Source of the DNA: Bacillota bacterium
GTDB taxonomy: Bacteria; Bacillota; Bacilli; Paenibacillales; Paenibacillaceae
Direction: 5' to 3'
Length of the DNA: 64,000 bases
NCBI GenBank assembly: GCA_023391635.1
Contig: JAEWAQ010000052.1
Coordinates: forward strand, 62,001-126,000
Shown here: piece by piece, positions 63,901-64,000 of the stretch
Position numbering within the stretch: the first letter of the stretch is position 1
Layout: each line of letters opens with the position of its first letter
Notes under the pieces: model-generated
What the model saw: the letters and a program-made list of their open reading frames with translations, nothing else
Told to the model about the DNA's origin: nothing
The model's database searches: none
Program-made: the position numbers and the translations under genes

Positions 63901-64000
63901 CCGCATCCGGATCTTCCGGGGAGAACCGCCATTCCGGCGTATAGTGGGGTACCATCGCTTTCATCTGCCGGACGAAGTGTTCCAGCTTTCTTCCGTCGAT
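60956..64000 (-). CDS. Large baseplate J-type protein (5' end outside the window)
   Basis: At least 1014 residues; the frame stays open to the window edge, and the codons before the ATG at 63964 (IDGRKLEHFVRQ) read as conserved protein, so the true start lies outside. The family N-terminal PHYTPEWRFSPEDPDAGTAL is present and the C-terminal third has the baseplate-J repeat (DVEWMVREIEPGIRKVKCI; VPPAFLEVSVSASVVVESP). It is about 270 residues longer than its neighbour, mainly in a central beta-rich insertion. It likely forms the baseplate periphery. No integrase, capsid or terminase is near. Confidence 0.9.
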   Translation of the reverse strand: MDGRKLEHFVRQMKAMVPHYTPEWRFSPEDPDAGTALFYLAARLLGENVKRLNQVSMNHFIAFLDLWRVSLQPARPARTHVVFSLNEGVREPVFIPTGTVLTAAADDGGEDIPFETEGALAVTPARLVDLYGVHPRLDRIFLRAEDYDDRLAANDAPELPLFAVHGDNLQEHAFYLRHDDLFLIDRPTRLTLRWHNAEKRYVENDLAAVMARADEVEWSYYHEGKWTAFEGIEVNERDVTLRKLTPGMAEPSEICGVSGRWIRCRIKSAPDGGRSPVLDAVPAMDRVTVRLAHDAENDRVGIVPTALYHNDTELDATGFYPFGTHFLPYAVFCAASPEALSKRGSRLQVKFKARCEANSLRTGPDPEIKWKMIMRTDDFEPKPVPRVYVRQVIWEYWNGSAWMRLPESSRYESLFAGMSEQLSEYCLTFTCPDDLAPTLVNGLEDRWLRARVLITDPVTAAVVDYMSPWLEELRFSYAHEDTVELSPQAAYTWNNAEWMNVGATVKQGGETFKPFVPIPAPAPALYLAFDAPLAKGPIRLHWMLGQRVPAEDRLPAIEWQAYVRNGLAWSWMTLKVIDETAGFTESGMLQFIGPPGHGPAVFFGRERCWLRAVDRDSAYGAAEALTPTVTAIRRNAISAVQRRTIEDEYPERVEDGYVLSSAPVIGHEVWVDETGQFTEHELAALMERDPDRYELYRDSEGRIQRLWVRWTPVASLLGSGPDDRHYLLDSASGHIRFGDGTHGRVPPDRGGDKVRVTYQVTEGARGNVGEGEITQLSEALAYVNRVGNPAPAVGGGAGEPIEGALLRGPQRLKHKGRGISASDVEWMVREIEPGIRKVKCIRDRNARMEKSPGSLAVVALSPGGTVSADYDAPMRRRLETALNAALPNVIAAAGKLSVVPPAFLEVSVSASVVVESPEQVMPAEAACLERLNRFLNTVSGRMDGQGWDIGEPIHASVLYGLLQSVPGVSRVDKLHLLVEKVEHGRRQELTEERVREVIHGVVTGGAHRLQVISN

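Noticed and set aside
44183..64000. Prophage
   Set aside because: Only tail and baseplate functions are seen, with no integrase, terminase, portal, capsid or lysis gene, and the PAAR/DUF4280 and gpI-propeller proteins fit injection systems better. Genes beyond 64000 could change this view.

Overview
The window comes from the chromosome of a GC-rich, endospore-forming Gram-positive bacterium, most likely Paenibacillaceae (Paenibacillus or Cohnella type). The grounds are a GerA/GerB/GerC germinant-receptor operon, an H-type small acid-soluble spore protein, a bacterial Ku, lplABC/yesMN-style sugar uptake with a two-component system, strong AGGAGG ribosome binding sites and frequent GTG/TTG starts. 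I see no rRNA, tRNA, insertion sequence, integrase or CRISPR array.

Layout. 1-3.5 kb (-): nucleoside salvage, with a Crp/Fnr regulator, nucleoside hydrolase, BMP-family lipoprotein and the start of its ABC ATPase. 3.6-5.2 kb (-): membrane-anchored coiled-coil protein and a phosphodiester glycosidase. 5.3-6.8 kb: divergent AraC regulator and SRPBCC protein. 7.1-15.3 kb (-): narGHJI preceded by two small unknown genes, a hemerythrin-like protein and a cupin whose promoter carries a perfect FNR-type box. 15.4-19.3 kb (-): gerA-gerB-gerC. 19.5-21.6 kb: flavoprotein, sspH with a previously unlisted 56-codon gene, and ku. 21.7-30.7 kb: AraC regulator and an RbsABC-type sugar transporter with two epimerase-family TIM-barrel proteins, an oxidoreductase and an orphan, partly degenerate ATPase. 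30.7-34.5 kb: small membrane protein with a broken copy beside it, AraC regulator and a YicI-type alpha-xylosidase. 34.7-43.5 kb (-): two permeases, binding protein, YesM/YesN two-component pair and a second binding protein, under a promoter with a cre site. 43.5-44.2 kb: non-coding block with five 50-bp tandem repeats and a 43-bp near-perfect palindrome.

44.2-64 kb is the most unusual part. On the minus strand are two large baseplate-J-type proteins (one cut by the window end), a tail protein fused to a propeller-like domain, a tail-locus protein and a TPR membrane protein. On the plus strand are a DUF4280 PAAR-like spike-tip protein translationally coupled to a membrane protein with ten MORN repeats, then a 114-residue protein with about 40% Asp/Glu and no Lys/Arg. 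Next to them sit a receptor-like class III cyclase homologue that has lost both metal aspartates and the catalytic Arg, and a transporter-HEAT-cNMP-binding fusion whose nucleotide pocket has lost its Arg. I read this as one end of a phage-tail-like contractile injection system (eCIS type) with an unusual membrane and signalling accessory module. That linkage is an inference from gene order.

Three intergenic sites carry tandem repeats of about 50 bp. Two of them (near 7.0 kb and 43.9 kb) look like diverged members of one family.
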